NCBI RefSeq assembly: GCF_027474845.2
Contig: NZ_CP107031.2
Span: forward strand, 3,549,001-3,613,000
DNA length: 64,000 bases
Source of the DNA: Maribacter aestuarii
Lineage (GTDB): Bacteria; Bacteroidota; Bacteroidia; Flavobacteriales; Flavobacteriaceae
Direction of reading: 5' to 3'
This document shows positions 63,360 through 64,000 of the stretch, one piece after another. Each line of letters begins with the position of its first letter. Positions within the stretch are counted from its first letter, which is position 1. Made by a program: the position numbers and the translations under genes. The notes beneath the pieces were generated by a model that was given only the letters and a program-made list of their open reading frames with translations, was not told the origin of the DNA and made no database searches.

Positions 63360-64000
63360 TCACCACCAAACCACAAAGAATTTCTCAAAAGTATTTTCGG
63401 ACTTTTTCACCCAGACCATGGGTGCATTTTCTTTCAGCATTTTTAGATTGATGTCCATTAATGTTTGAAAATGGGAACACCACTGCACATCCCCATGTGG
63501 TGTTACCACCCATTCGGATTTGAAGGGAATATAATACTGATACGGTTTAAACTCATTTGTGTTAAACTCATCAAATTTTAGCCAATATCCTTCTATACAC
63601 CCTTTTTCAAGAGGTCGTATATGAACTTTTTTAGTACCATAGGGCGAGAAGAGTTGGGCTTTGTAACAGGTTCGCTGCTCAATATCATTGCTATTTAATC
63701 CTTGTATAGCCAACGCGTCCCTTCCTGATTCAGAATAGATTAAGGCAAACTGCTCATCCCGTATTTTTTCCATTTTGGTAAAGAACATATCCCGTTTGTT
63801 AGGGCCCATTAGCTGATGAATGGGCTCCGTTATCTCTGGATTTATAATGTAAAACTTATAGGTAAGTTCAATATGGAGCAAAACTTGAGTCGCCAAATCG
63901 CGAATTATAAAATCTATTTCACCTATTGTTCTTTTGCCAATTTTGACGGGAAGATTGTGTATTAAAACCTCGTACGTATAAGAACTCTCTAAGAGCTGCT
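63360..64000 (-). CDS. DUF1853 family protein, 5' end outside the window
   Basis: The frame is open to the window edge, showing 213 residues with no start codon needed. The visible part begins LLESSYTYEVLIHNLPVKIG, followed by RTIGEIDFIIRDLATQVL and LHIELTYKFYI, blocks typical of DUF1853. The acidic and lysine residues in GEID and ELTYK could form a PD-(D/E)xK-like nuclease site, which is my inference. The C-terminal part contains PHGDVQWCSHF. An internal TTG at 63896 should not be taken as the start. Confidence 0.8.
   Translation of the reverse strand, partial: QLLESSYTYEVLIHNLPVKIGKRTIGEIDFIIRDLATQVLLHIELTYKFYIINPEITEPIHQLMGPNKRDMFFTKMEKIRDEQFALIYSESGRDALAIQGLNSNDIEQRTCYKAQLFSPYGTKKVHIRPLEKGCIEGYWLKFDEFNTNEFKPYQYYIPFKSEWVVTPHGDVQWCSHFQTLMDINLKMLKENAPMVWVKKSENTFEKFFVVWW

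Noticed and set aside
1..64000. tRNA, rRNA, CRISPR arrays, insertion sequences, prophage genes
   Set aside because: Intergenic regions were read for T-loop motifs, regularly spaced repeats and transposase-like frames; none was found.

Overview
The window looks like chromosomal DNA of a marine-type member of the Flavobacteriaceae (Bacteroidota). It is AT-rich, most genes lack Shine-Dalgarno sequences, and many genes have the Bacteroidota -7 promoter element TANNTTTG. It also carries lineage markers: a PorX-type response regulator with a PglZ domain, a fused lpxC-fabZ gene, bifunctional hisB and hisIE, and TonB-dependent receptors with carboxypeptidase-like N-terminal domains. I see no rRNA or tRNA gene, CRISPR array, prophage or insertion sequence.

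Layout. 0-4 kb: end of a FAS1 protein, a Tat-type Gfo/Idh/MocA oxidoreductase, and a minus-strand unit of a LolD-like ATPase, a CPBP protease and a TIGR02757 protein. 4-9.5 kb: folE, a small membrane protein, a probable metal-acquisition cluster (Cys/His peptide, TonB receptor, acidic lipoprotein) and two small conserved proteins. 9.5-14.7 kb: DUF937, serA-like, serC, an acyl-CoA reductase, a divergent ferredoxin and a methyltransferase. 14.7-18 kb: a large TonB receptor and a 0.5 kb non-coding stretch. 18-30 kb: ychF, the CbpM/DnaJ co-chaperone pair, parE-parC-mscL, a sterol-desaturase-like protein, a second Gfo/Idh/MocA protein, TerC, a lipoprotein and an XRE regulator. 30-38.6 kb: M14 peptidase, Lrp/AsnC regulator, DinB, aroB, proline and alanine dehydrogenases, a tiny secreted-peptide gene and tsaE. 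38.6-41 kb: a repeat, an unexplained stretch and two tandem CPBP proteases. 41-50.5 kb: porX, an HD phosphohydrolase, and a lipid A/translation/metabolism block (lpxD, lpxC-fabZ, lpxA, efp, an lpxD paralogue, sucD, fabG). 50.5-53.4 kb: a VWA membrane protein and a prohibitin. 53.4-62.7 kb: a complete his operon preceded by a His-rich leader peptide and attenuator, with four non-his genes embedded. 62.8-64 kb: an NTF2-like protein and a truncated DUF1853 gene.

The most informative points are as follows. (1) The his leader encodes a 17-residue peptide with five His in seven positions, just upstream of a strong terminator hairpin, so attenuation is the likely control. (2) Four clear single-base losses, each at a homopolymer, break parE (twice), the dnaJ-like gene and hisD. 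Because parE is normally essential, these are more likely sequence errors than decay, and two more sites are suspected. (3) A 54-codon secreted-peptide gene lies at 37.8 kb with its own promoter and a terminator overlapping its stop codon, which shows that the neighbouring membrane protein starts later than its longest frame suggests. (4) A four-helix-bundle gene inside the his operon is flanked by an inverted repeat. I found no clear previously undescribed multi-gene system.
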